Assembly: GCA_947452455.1 (NCBI GenBank)
Contig: CANGBX010000001.1
Location: 372,001 to 436,000 of the forward strand
Reading direction: 5' to 3'
DNA from: Beijerinckiaceae bacterium
GTDB lineage: Bacteria; Pseudomonadota; Alphaproteobacteria; Rhizobiales; Beijerinckiaceae
Length of the DNA: 64,000 bases
Positions 52,374-59,823 of the stretch are shown in pieces. Made by a program: the position numbers and the translations under genes. The notes under the pieces are model-generated. The model searched no databases. It was not told the origin of the DNA and saw only the letters and a list, made by a program, of their open reading frames with translations. The stretch's first letter is position 1; every line of letters begins with the position of its first letter.

Positions 52374-53153
52374 ATGACTTTGCCTGCGTCCGACCGCCTG
52401 ATTTTGGCGCTTTATCCTGAAAATTCATACGCTTGGGTCCCTGAAGGTGAGGCGGCTTTGCGCGCAGTTGCCCGCCGGCGGGGTGTTTCTGTCGAGGTAG
52501 GGCGCTTTGACCCTGCGGCGGGCGAGGCTTTGGTCGCGGCGGGTTTGGCGCAATGGCAGGAGCCGGGCCCTGCGCGGCGCGCGCGTTTGGTTTTGACCGC
52601 GCAGGGCCGCACGCGCGCGGCACTGACGCAAGGTGCGCAAGGGGTCGAGCCTGTGCAGGCCATGAAGGGGCGCTTGCGGCGTGAAGGCGCGCTCATCATT
52701 GATGATGGCGAGAGCCCGCTGGCTTGGCTCGCGCGGCGGCGTTTGCTCGCTGCCGAATTGTTTCAAGCGGGAGAACGTCTGCGTCGTGATTATGATCTCG
52801 CGCGCACTTTACCCAGCATCACCACACGGTGGAATGCGGTTACCGCAGATCGTCAGGCGCAGCCGCAGGCTTTGCCGATGAGTGAGCAGGCATTGGCTGC
52901 GCGCCAGCGAATTGATCGCGCCATGCAAGAGGTGGGCGCAGAATTTTCCGGCCTGCTGTTTGATATTTGCGCCTGCCTCAAAGGGCTCGAGACCATTGAA
53001 GCAGAGCGGCGCTGGCCGCGGCGCTCCGCGCGCGTGGTGCTGGAACTCGCTTTGACGAGATTGGCCTGCCATTACGGGCTTTTTGAAAAGCCCTCCGCAT
53101 CCGTGCCGATGCGCCATTGGGGTGCGGAGGATTATCGCCCGGCGCTGACTTAA
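52374..53153 (+). CDS. DUF6456 domain-containing protein
   Basis: A 259-residue alphaproteobacterial protein of unknown function. The C-terminal region (residues 165-245) carries the DUF6456 core, seen in LAARQRIDRAMQEVGAEFSG, then GLETIEAERRWPRRSARVVL and LALTRLACHYGL. The N-terminal part is basic and Arg-rich, compatible with DNA or RNA contact. ATG 52374 is chosen because a clear AGGAG lies 8 bp upstream. It ends overlapping the convergent sufE gene by 4 bp. Confidence 0.85.
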   Translation: MTLPASDRLILALYPENSYAWVPEGEAALRAVARRRGVSVEVGRFDPAAGEALVAAGLAQWQEPGPARRARLVLTAQGRTRAALTQGAQGVEPVQAMKGRLRREGALIIDDGESPLAWLARRRLLAAELFQAGERLRRDYDLARTLPSITTRWNAVTADRQAQPQALPMSEQALAARQRIDRAMQEVGAEFSGLLFDICACLKGLETIEAERRWPRRSARVVLELALTRLACHYGLFEKPSASVPMRHWGAEDYRPALT

Positions 53154-53578
53154 GCGCTCGCAAGCGCTGCGCGCGCATCCGATTTGATGCGCTCGACCAT
53201 AGAGCGCACACCATTGGAGCGTTGCGGCGTGAGATGCGCATCCAGACCCAATTTGGCAAACAGCGCCTGCGGATCTGTATCGACAATCTCGCGGGCGCTG
53301 TGGCCTGAATAAAGGGCAAGCATGAGATAGACGAGGCCGCGCACAATATGCGCGTCGCTGTCGCCTAAAAATGTCAGCACGGGCTCGCCGCCATCGCGCG
53401 CAATATGCGTCTCAAGCCAGACTTGGCTGGCGCAGCCGCGGACTTTGTTGTCTTCATTATGTGCGGCCTCTGGCAGGGGTGCCAGTTCGCGGCCGAGCTC
53501 GATCAAATAGCGGTAGCGATCGTCCCACTCATCCAGCAGTTCGAAATTCTCGATAATCTCGTTGATCGTGGCAGCCAT
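53150..53578 (-). CDS. sufE: SufE-type sulfur acceptor protein
   Basis: Accepts sulfur from the cysteine desulfurase SufS for iron-sulfur cluster assembly. The 142-residue protein has the SufE core (INEIIENFELLDEWDDRYRY at the start) and the sulfur-accepting Cys49 in DNKVRGCASQVWLE. The length is typical. SufS, SufB, SufC and SufD are not in the window, so this may be the isolated sufE found apart from the suf operon in many Rhizobiales. Confidence 0.93.
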   Translation of the reverse strand: MAATINEIIENFELLDEWDDRYRYLIELGRELAPLPEAAHNEDNKVRGCASQVWLETHIARDGGEPVLTFLGDSDAHIVRGLVYLMLALYSGHSAREIVDTDPQALFAKLGLDAHLTPQRSNGVRSMVERIKSDARAALASA

Positions 53579-53638
53579 GATTGTGCTCAGGGGTTTCTCG
53601 GCCCCTCTATATGGCGCAATGGGCCCCGAAGGCCAGCC

Positions 53639-53944
53639 TTAACCGCGCGAAGGACGGGCGGCCTCGCCATGGCCGCGCCATGTGGGCTTCATGTCACCCG
53701 GCTGCAATGTGTTTTGGGATGTGCCCTTCGGGGCAGGCAGCAGACCCAGAAGGTCAGCCGCTTCGGCCGCATTTTTGGCGCAAGTGGCGGGGTCTTTCAG
53801 GCACCAATCTTTGACGCGCTCGCCCGCCGCCTCTTGCACGGCTTGCTGCGCGCCCGACACATCGGCACGCCAATCGAGCCCGCTCAAAGGCAGAGCGAGA
53901 TAGACAAGACCGAGCCAGAACAGACAACGCAGAATGAAAAACAT
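53639..53944 (-). CDS. DUF5330 domain-containing membrane protein
   Basis: A 101-residue protein with one N-terminal membrane helix (ILRCLFWLGLVYLALPL) and a periplasmic part containing the conserved WCLKDPATCAKNAAEAADLL segment with two cysteines that may form a disulfide. The family occurs in Rhizobiales and has no known function. It is separated from sufE by 60 bp and may share its promoter direction. Confidence 0.8.
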   Translation of the reverse strand: MFFILRCLFWLGLVYLALPLSGLDWRADVSGAQQAVQEAAGERVKDWCLKDPATCAKNAAEAADLLGLLPAPKGTSQNTLQPGDMKPTWRGHGEAARPSRG

Positions 53945-54248
53945 GAGACGACGTCAACTCCGCGCGCTTTTTGCTGCGCATGAGATTGAGAATGGTGCGA
54001 TTGCCCGATGAGTCAATGCACTGCGCATGACGGTTTCTGTCGTTTAAGACATCATTCACCATAATGCGGGCGAAAGTGAAGTGCGCCCAAGCGCAACAGC
54101 GTCAAGAAAGCCTCAACCATATTGTTGAAAAGCGCGCATCACCCACAAGGAAATGCGCATGAGAGGCTCCTTTTAGCACCCCCTTAAGGTGGCCCTGCGA
54201 AGCTCTCATTCAACAAGTGCGGGCACATGGCGTGCCTTTGCGTAAAGT
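53945..54248. other. Divergent gap before the histidine kinase operon
   Basis: A 304-bp region between the DUF5330 gene and the kinase. It must hold the promoters of both directions. I see no ORF with support, no long inverted repeat and no copy of the dispersed repeat. Confidence 0.55.
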
Positions 54249-55979
54249 GTGGCGGCGTTGAGTTCTTTCATCGACCAGATTTTGCCGGATGATCTGTGCG
54301 CAGATGCGCATGATCACGCGCGCCACCGCGCTTTCCTCATGCGTGCTTTGTCTTTGCCTGTCGCTGGTGCGTTTGCTGCCCCCTTGCTTGTCTCAATGCA
54401 AGGCGCTTTGCCGGCGTGGCAGATGGCAGCGCTACTCACCAGTCTCTTGCCGATCCTCGCCATTCTTCTGATGCAGCGAGCACAAATATTTGCGGCGCAG
54501 ATCATTCTCGTGAGCGCATGGGCCATGTTGGCAAGCAGTTTGTCGACGGGCTTTGGCTTTTCGCTTGCCGTCTTTACTTGCCTGAGCGCGGCTTTTTGCG
54601 AAGCTGCCATGCTGCCGCGCGCCGGAAAATTTGTTTACGCCGTTTTGGGTGGGCTCACGCTTGCGCTGCTATTGGGCGGGCATGGCAAGACGCCATTTCT
54701 AGCCGATGTCATTCTGTCAGCAAATGCTGCCCTTTATGTGGCCCTCTTGGTGGCGCAGATGCGCGGCGAGGCAGCGCGTTTGCAAGAAGCTTTTGGCCTG
54801 GCGCGACATCATCACGCTTCTCTTGAGCAGGTTCTTGGTGATGTGCGTTTGCAGTTCAATCGCGCAGGCGCTGTGAGTTTGGTCGATCCCGCCTTGCATG
54901 GAAAAATGTCTCTGACGCGGCGTGATTTGTCGGGCCGCGGTTTTTTCGAGCGCGTCATGCTGGCTGATCGTCCGGCCCTGATAAAAGCACTGGGTGATGC
55001 GGCACGGAGCGGCACTGTCAAAACATTGCGGGTGCATTTTCATCTGCGCGATGAAGAAAGCCCGCGCGCGCGTTTTGTAACGCCGATCTATGTGCCAGTG
55101 GACATGCGATTGCAGGCTCTGGCTGGCGATGAGATTTTGGCACTGGTGCGGATTGTGGAGCCTGTCACAGCTCAGATCAGCGCAGAACAGGCCTGGACAG
55201 AACGACTGATTGCCAATGTCAGCCATGAATTGCGTACACCGCTCAATGCGATCATCGGATTCTCAGATCTGCTGGCAAGCAACCCGTCTGCGGCCAACGA
55301 GATGCAGCGCCGCGAACATGCGCAGATCATACAAACATCCGGCCAGCATTTGCTCGATCTCGTGAATGCTTTGCTGGATATGTCGCAGATGCAGTCGAGT
55401 GCTTTTCCGGTCGTGCCGGAATCTTTTGCTTTCGGCACGCTGGTCGATGAATGTTGCGACATGCTGAAATTGAAAGCTGATGAGGCAAGCCTGTCTCTGC
55501 GTCGCCAAGTGCAGCGCGATGCTTGTGAGATTTTGGCTGATCGTCGTGCCTGCAAACAAATCCTGATCAATCTTCTTGCCAATGCGATCAAATTCACGCC
55601 GCATGGCGGCACAGTGACTGTTCATGCGCAGCAATCGGGACAAGATGTCTTGCTGGCTGTGCGCGACACGGGTGTTGGCATTGCGCCGGAAGATTTGCCG
55701 CGTCTGGGAGACCCTTTCTTTCAGGTGCAATCAGATGAGGCGCGTGCCAGCGAAGGTTCAGGTCTCGGCCTGTCGCTGGTGAAGGGTCTTGTTGGCCTGC
55801 ACGGCGGCGCGATTGCGATTGAAAGTGCGCCGGGGCAGGGCACATGTGTGACCATTCGTTTGCCGATGGATTGTCGGCCCTATTCTGCAGGCGATGCCAA
55901 GCCTGCAATCATCCACTCCGCGCCGCATGTTGCGACCGGTCCTCTTCCTGACATGATGATGGTGAAGAAAATTGCGTGA
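54249..55979 (+). CDS. Membrane-bound sensor histidine kinase (DivJ/PleC class)
   Basis: A 576-residue hybrid-free histidine kinase. The N-terminal 200 residues contain about six hydrophobic segments (for example AQIILVSAWAMLASSLST and FVYAVLGGLTLALLLGG), followed by a PAS-like region, then the HisKA domain with the phosphorylated His326 in NVSHELRTPLNAIIGFSD and a HATPase_c domain with N-box LINLLANAIKFTPHGG, G1 RDTGVGI and G2 GSGLGLSLVKG. The start is GTG 54249. Its end overlaps the peptidoglycan-binding gene, and the arrangement suggests a kinase that watches the envelope or the cell pole. Resemblance to DivJ/PleC is by layout and H-box and is not proof of that role. Confidence 0.82.
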   Translation: MAALSSFIDQILPDDLCADAHDHARHRAFLMRALSLPVAGAFAAPLLVSMQGALPAWQMAALLTSLLPILAILLMQRAQIFAAQIILVSAWAMLASSLSTGFGFSLAVFTCLSAAFCEAAMLPRAGKFVYAVLGGLTLALLLGGHGKTPFLADVILSANAALYVALLVAQMRGEAARLQEAFGLARHHHASLEQVLGDVRLQFNRAGAVSLVDPALHGKMSLTRRDLSGRGFFERVMLADRPALIKALGDAARSGTVKTLRVHFHLRDEESPRARFVTPIYVPVDMRLQALAGDEILALVRIVEPVTAQISAEQAWTERLIANVSHELRTPLNAIIGFSDLLASNPSAANEMQRREHAQIIQTSGQHLLDLVNALLDMSQMQSSAFPVVPESFAFGTLVDECCDMLKLKADEASLSLRRQVQRDACEILADRRACKQILINLLANAIKFTPHGGTVTVHAQQSGQDVLLAVRDTGVGIAPEDLPRLGDPFFQVQSDEARASEGSGLGLSLVKGLVGLHGGAIAIESAPGQGTCVTIRLPMDCRPYSAGDAKPAIIHSAPHVATGPLPDMMMVKKIA

Positions 55980-56631
55980 AGCTCTCGCCCGTTCCGATCA
56001 TGATTTCGTCTTGAGCGCGCCGCGCCGCCCCAAAAAGGCCGAGCAGCGTGAGCCTGGCGCTTTCTCCAAATTGATGAGCGCGGTCGCGCGCCATCCCAAA
56101 CGCACATTCATGAGCGTTGTCTTTACAGGCGTGTTTTGCGGCATTGCCGCCAATGCGCTGTTCTTTCAGACAACGCATCACCCAGCACCGATTTTTGCCG
56201 GTCCCGTTATTGCGCGGCCCATGGTGCAGCCTGCGCCTGTGCCCACGCCCGTGCCGCGTCAGGCCGAAGCAGCACCCGCATCAAATGCGATTGCCAAATT
56301 GATTGACGCGCCTGTCGCTGCGCCGCCGGTTGCGGCTGTTGCACCAGTCGCGCCGCCCGTGCAAACGCGCACGAATGCTGCACCCAAAGATCAGATCGGC
56401 GCTTTGATCGGCGGCTTGACTGATGATGCGGTTGATCCTTCGCGCGTCATGGCTGTGCAAAAAGCCCTTGTTAAATTGGGCTATGTGGTCAAGCCGGATG
56501 GCGTCATGGGATCTGGCACGCGCCAAGCACTGCAAATGTTTGAACAATCGCGCAAGCTGACAGTGACGGGTGAACTGACCCCGCGCACTCTGCGTGAACT
56601 CGGCACGCAGAGCGGGCTTGCGATTCCCTGA
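55972..56631 (+). CDS. Membrane-anchored peptidoglycan-binding domain protein
   Basis: A 219-residue protein: a charged cytoplasmic N-terminus, one membrane helix (TFMSVVFTGVFCGIAANALF), a Pro/Ala-rich periplasmic linker, and a C-terminal peptidoglycan-binding domain (VMAVQKALVKLGYVVKPDGV, then LTPRTLRELGTQ). It overlaps the kinase gene upstream (8 bp) and shares one base with the DUF1491 start downstream (TGATG), so all three are co-translated. A plausible role is to tether or report on the cell wall for the kinase. The exact start (TTG 55972 or a nearby codon) is uncertain. Confidence 0.8.
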   Translation: MREALARSDHDFVLSAPRRPKKAEQREPGAFSKLMSAVARHPKRTFMSVVFTGVFCGIAANALFFQTTHHPAPIFAGPVIARPMVQPAPVPTPVPRQAEAAPASNAIAKLIDAPVAAPPVAAVAPVAPPVQTRTNAAPKDQIGALIGGLTDDAVDPSRVMAVQKALVKLGYVVKPDGVMGSGTRQALQMFEQSRKLTVTGELTPRTLRELGTQSGLAIP

Positions 56632-56975
56632 TGCATCTTCGCGCTGATATTTTTGTGGCTGCCTATCTGCGCCGTTGCGGCGTGGAGGGCGCCTTTGCAG
56701 CTTTGCGTCGGCGCGGTTCTCCCGAAGCGGGGGCGATTTTTGTGAAGGTCGATTGTCTCGATGGGCGCGCAGCGCTGTACGGGCCGGCACCGCAAACAGA
56801 ATTGGCTGATCGCGAAGGCATTGATCGCCTCTGGATGCGCTTGCACAAGGATGATTGGATTGAGCCTGCTGATGCGGAAGCGCGCATCAAAAAGGAAATT
56901 TCTTTCGACCCTGATCTCTGGCTGGTTGAAGTGGAAGATCCGAAAGGGCGTTCGTTTCTCGATCTCGCCGATTAA
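56631..56975 (+). CDS. DUF1491 family protein
   Basis: A 114-residue cytoplasmic protein of the DUF1491 family found in Alphaproteobacteria; function unknown. Conserved parts are YLRRCGVEGAFAALRRRGSP near the N-terminus, FVKVDCLDGRAALYGPAP near 40 and DPDLWLVEVEDPKGRSFLDL at the C-terminus. It is the third gene of the kinase/peptidoglycan-binding operon (start overlaps the previous stop by one base) and ends next to the convergent DUF2336 gene. Confidence 0.85.
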   Translation: MHLRADIFVAAYLRRCGVEGAFAALRRRGSPEAGAIFVKVDCLDGRAALYGPAPQTELADREGIDRLWMRLHKDDWIEPADAEARIKKEISFDPDLWLVEVEDPKGRSFLDLAD

Positions 56976-58039
56976 GCCGAGAGACTTTGCGGCAACTTTT
57001 GCTCTTCGTCAGTCGTGAGTTGCGGGTGAGCGCCTGTTTGCAGATTCATGCGCATCATGGCTTGCAGTAAGGTCTGCGCAAGCGGCTGAGACAAAGCCAG
57101 ACAAAGCGCGCGCCACCATGTGATCTGACCTTCGGTCAGATTGTCACGCAGAAGTTTTAACAGTCGCGCAATCACATCCGCATCCAAGCCAAGCGCGCGC
57201 AAAGCGACAATGAGCGCTTCACCGCCCCGATCTTCAACCATAGACCGCGCCAGCTCTTGCGAAAGTTCGAGGCTTTTCGCAAGGTGAAGGGCAAAGGCTT
57301 CGGCACCTGTTTGGGCCGCAGCTTCTAAGTCTGCCGGATGGACGGGCACGAGCAACATTGCGTCTTGTCTCGTATTCTCCATGCGGCTGCGGGCAGCTGC
57401 GATCATCAACAAGCGATCTGTGCGTGCAGCATGGAGAAAGAGGCCGAGCACTTCGGCGCGGTGGGGAAGACGCTGACACAGAGCATGAGCGATTTCTGCA
57501 TCTGTCTCAGCCCGCGCGATCACTTGCGGCAGGATATTGGCGCTCAGTGGTGCAAATTCATTCTCTACCAGAGCGAGGAGAATCTCGCGCTCGGGGCGCG
57601 CCGCAAGAAGAGCGATTGTACCGGGGTCAAGATCATCGCGCGTGGCTATCGCGCGAGCGGCTGCGAGCGGGCCTGACAAAGCGGCATTTTGCAACACAGC
57701 GGTCGAGAGGCGGCGGCATTTTTCAAAGAGCAGGATAGCGCCTTCATTCGCGCGGACCGCCAAGAGATCAAGCAATTCACCGGGCGCGGCGGGATGGGTG
57801 CAGAGCCGCATAGCAGCATGGTCAATTTCAGCGCGGGTGGCGCTTGGCAGAATGGTATGGGCGATTTCAGCGAAATGCTGGATTTCATCTTCGCTATGCG
57901 AAGGGCGGCGCACGAACAGGTCCACCAGCACGCGTAGGAGCAGCGGTTTGGGGCCACCAGCCTCGCTCAAGCCACGGGCGGCGATATGCTGCAACGTATC
58001 TGTGGTGAGATCTTGGGCGAAGAGACGCATCGCGGACAC
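56972..58039 (-). CDS. DUF2336 domain-containing protein
   Basis: A 355-residue protein of the DUF2336 family, common in Alphaproteobacteria, some members of which are linked to polar or cell-cycle functions. The sequence is almost entirely helical and resembles HEAT/ARM-like repeats (DLFVRRPSHSEDEIQHFAEI, then ILPSATRAEIDHAAMRLC and LVENEFAPLSANILPQVIAR). There is no membrane segment. It is divergent from the small ORF and YcgN operon at 58.1 kb. Its placement next to the histidine kinase operon may reflect a shared cell-organisation function, but this is inference. Confidence 0.82.
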   Translation of the reverse strand: MSAMRLFAQDLTTDTLQHIAARGLSEAGGPKPLLLRVLVDLFVRRPSHSEDEIQHFAEIAHTILPSATRAEIDHAAMRLCTHPAAPGELLDLLAVRANEGAILLFEKCRRLSTAVLQNAALSGPLAAARAIATRDDLDPGTIALLAARPEREILLALVENEFAPLSANILPQVIARAETDAEIAHALCQRLPHRAEVLGLFLHAARTDRLLMIAAARSRMENTRQDAMLLVPVHPADLEAAAQTGAEAFALHLAKSLELSQELARSMVEDRGGEALIVALRALGLDADVIARLLKLLRDNLTEGQITWWRALCLALSQPLAQTLLQAMMRMNLQTGAHPQLTTDEEQKLPQSLSA

Positions 58040-58073
58040 ACTCGAAAACTGACCTCAGTTTAGAGCGACTTCG

Positions 58074-58106
58074 TTGACACGGTGTTAACCTTCCAAATTC
58101 CCTAAT
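58074..58106 (+). promoter_or_regulatory. Possible promoter of the small-ORF/YcgN operon
   Basis: A perfect TTGACA at 58074-58079 lies 61 bp upstream of the 55-residue ORF. No -10 box at ideal spacing is clear; cctaat at 58101-58106 is 21 bp downstream, so this is only a candidate. Confidence 0.35.
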
Positions 58107-58139
58107 GCCTGTGTTGTCTCTCAAGGGGAGATCGGTGAG

Positions 58140-58307
58140 ATGACGAATGTGATTGCGTTCAAGCTTCGACGAAAACGGGCCAGTCAGCCGATGACAGGTC
58201 CCTGCCAGCTTTTGTTTTTCACCGGCGTGCGCTATATGCGGCAGGATGAAGCGGTCAAGGTCAAGCGGCGCAAGTCGCGGGTGATGAGCCGCAAAAACCG
58301 AGCCTGA
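58140..58307 (+). CDS. Small basic protein, 55 residues, upstream of ycgN-like gene
   Basis: A short ORF from ATG 58140 to TGA 58307. A strong aaggggagatcggtgag ribosome-binding region precedes it, and its stop is one base before the next start at 58309, a typical co-translation arrangement. The product is rich in Arg and Lys ([10 protein letters not shown] at the start, [17 protein letters not shown] at the end) with a central [11 protein letters not shown] segment that I associate with short conserved alphaproteobacterial proteins of unknown function. It has no signal peptide or metal motif. An RNA- or DNA-contacting role is possible from its charge. It is easily missed because of its length. 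Confidence 0.65.
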   Translation: MTNVIAFKLRRKRASQPMTGPCQLLFFTGVRYMRQDEAVKVKRRKSRVMSRKNRA

Positions 58308-58308
58308 C

Positions 58309-58794
58309 ATGACACGACGCCCCACCGCTCAACCGCAGCCCTTCTGGAAGGGTCGCGCGTTAGAAGATTTTTCAAATGCGGAATGGGAAAGCCTCTGCGA
58401 TGGATGCGGGCGCTGCTGCCTCGTCAAGCTCGAGGATGAAGACACAGGCGACATCCACTTCACCAGCATCGGCTGCAAATTGCTCGACGGCAAAACATGC
58501 CGCTGCACCGATTACAAACAGCGCCGTCGCCGCGTGCGCGATTGCGTCAGGCTAACGCCGCATGAAGTGCGCACGCTGCCGTGGTTGCCCCCGACTTGCG
58601 CTTACAAGCTGGTTGCCGATGGCAAGGATTTGAAATGGTGGCACCCACTGGTGTCTGGCACGCAGAAGACCGTGCATGAAGCGGGCATTTCCGTGCAGGG
58701 CAAAGTGCTGGCGAGTGAAACCGACGTACCGCTCGAGAACTATCCCGATTTCATTGTGGGCTGGCCGGGGAAGTTTCCCAAGGGCGCGAAGTGA
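58309..58794 (+). CDS. YcgN-type cysteine cluster protein (UPF0260)
   Basis: A 161-residue protein of the YcgN/UPF0260 family. The cysteine cluster is clear: CDGCGRCC at about residues 29-36 and further Cys in [19 protein letters not shown] (57-75) and RDCVRLTP, a set expected to bind a metal or Fe-S cluster. It is co-translated with the 55-residue ORF upstream. Function in the cell is unknown. It is flanked downstream by a palindromic repeat. Confidence 0.9.
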   Translation: MTRRPTAQPQPFWKGRALEDFSNAEWESLCDGCGRCCLVKLEDEDTGDIHFTSIGCKLLDGKTCRCTDYKQRRRRVRDCVRLTPHEVRTLPWLPPTCAYKLVADGKDLKWWHPLVSGTQKTVHEAGISVQGKVLASETDVPLENYPDFIVGWPGKFPKGAK

Positions 58795-58808
58795 TGGGTC
58801 TTTAGGCC

Positions 58809-58896
58809 CGTCATTGCGAGGAGGCCGAAGGCCGACGCGGCAATCCAGATGGCCACACGCGCGTCTCTGGTTTGCTTCGCTTCGCTCGCAATGACG
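58809..58896. repeat. Palindromic intergenic repeat
   Basis: Full copy (cgtcattgcgaggaggccg at the left, ttcgctcgcaatgacgg at the right) between the YcgN-type gene and the convergent TIM-barrel gene. Confidence 0.88.
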
Positions 58897-58899
58897 GCG

Positions 58900-59700
58900 C
58901 TAAAGTGACGAAAACGTCGCCTCAAATACTTTTCTCGCCCGTTCTTCTGCTGATAATCCGACAAGCGATTTCGATGGCGATTCCACGCTTACGGGCGTGC
59001 CTTTTGGAAATGCGCTCAACAAATCTTTCAAGGGCAAAACACCTTCACCCGGCAGGCGCCGCGCGGTGCGTGATTCTGCGCGCAATTCTTCTTGTGTGCG
59101 CTCGCCATCGGGCATGGGTGCAGCATCGCAATAATGCACAAGCTGCAAAAGATGCGGCTCGACTTTGCGCAGATCATCTGCCGTGCCGCCCGAACGTGAC
59201 AGATGTAAAAGATCAATCACCAGCGCTGCATTGTCGCGCGCGGCTGCCAGAGCCATGGCGCGTGCTTCACCAAGCGAGCGGCAGGCGGAATAGGGATTGA
59301 ACTCGACCAAAGCGGCCAGCCCATAAGCGGCGCACAGATCGCAAAGCGTGCGGTATGTTTGCAGGCGGCGCGTCACATCTGCATCTTCCACAGGGCAGAC
59401 GATGAAGCGCCCGCCGATGCGCGCGGTGAGTGCGATCACAGGGCGCAGTGATTCCACCTCGAGATCAGGCTTGATCGGAAAAACGCCCGCCTCCAGCATC
59501 TGCAAACCCGTCTCGCGCATCAGCGCCTCGACCTCGGCTTCCAGCGGTGTGCCCGTGACCTGCGGATCGCTGGCCAAAAGCGGATTGAGTCGCAGGCCCA
59601 CGGATTTGAAACCCGCAGCCGCCGCCGCCCGAATCTGGCCTGCGGGGCCGGCATCAAGAATGGTCAAAGCAGCGAGAGAAACGAGGGGCAAATCGGCCAT
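58900..59700 (-). CDS. TIM-barrel sugar-phosphate isomerase/epimerase-like protein
   Basis: A 266-residue protein of the xylose-isomerase-like TIM-barrel superfamily (AP endonuclease family 2 fold). Metal-binding positions are suggested by Glu in ALVEFNPYSACR, Asp in LVIDLLHLSRSGG, His in LVHYCDAAPMPDG and Glu in VSVESPSKSL. The start at 59700 (ADLPLVSLAALT) fits the fold; a start at 59730 would add 10 residues. It is divergent from the UbiD gene with 123 bp between the starts, so both may take part in one catabolic route; substrate unknown. Confidence 0.82.
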   Translation of the reverse strand: MADLPLVSLAALTILDAGPAGQIRAAAAAGFKSVGLRLNPLLASDPQVTGTPLEAEVEALMRETGLQMLEAGVFPIKPDLEVESLRPVIALTARIGGRFIVCPVEDADVTRRLQTYRTLCDLCAAYGLAALVEFNPYSACRSLGEARAMALAAARDNAALVIDLLHLSRSGGTADDLRKVEPHLLQLVHYCDAAPMPDGERTQEELRAESRTARRLPGEGVLPLKDLLSAFPKGTPVSVESPSKSLVGLSAEERARKVFEATFSSL

Positions 59701-59823
59701 TTGGAGCTTCCTTTTGACGCATTTTTCCACGACTTGCGATTTTGAGCAAAATCGCGCATTTGCTTGGGGGAAAGCCGCCTCCTCGCTCGCAATGTCGGCG
59801 CGGGAGAGGCCAGGGAGAAGAAG

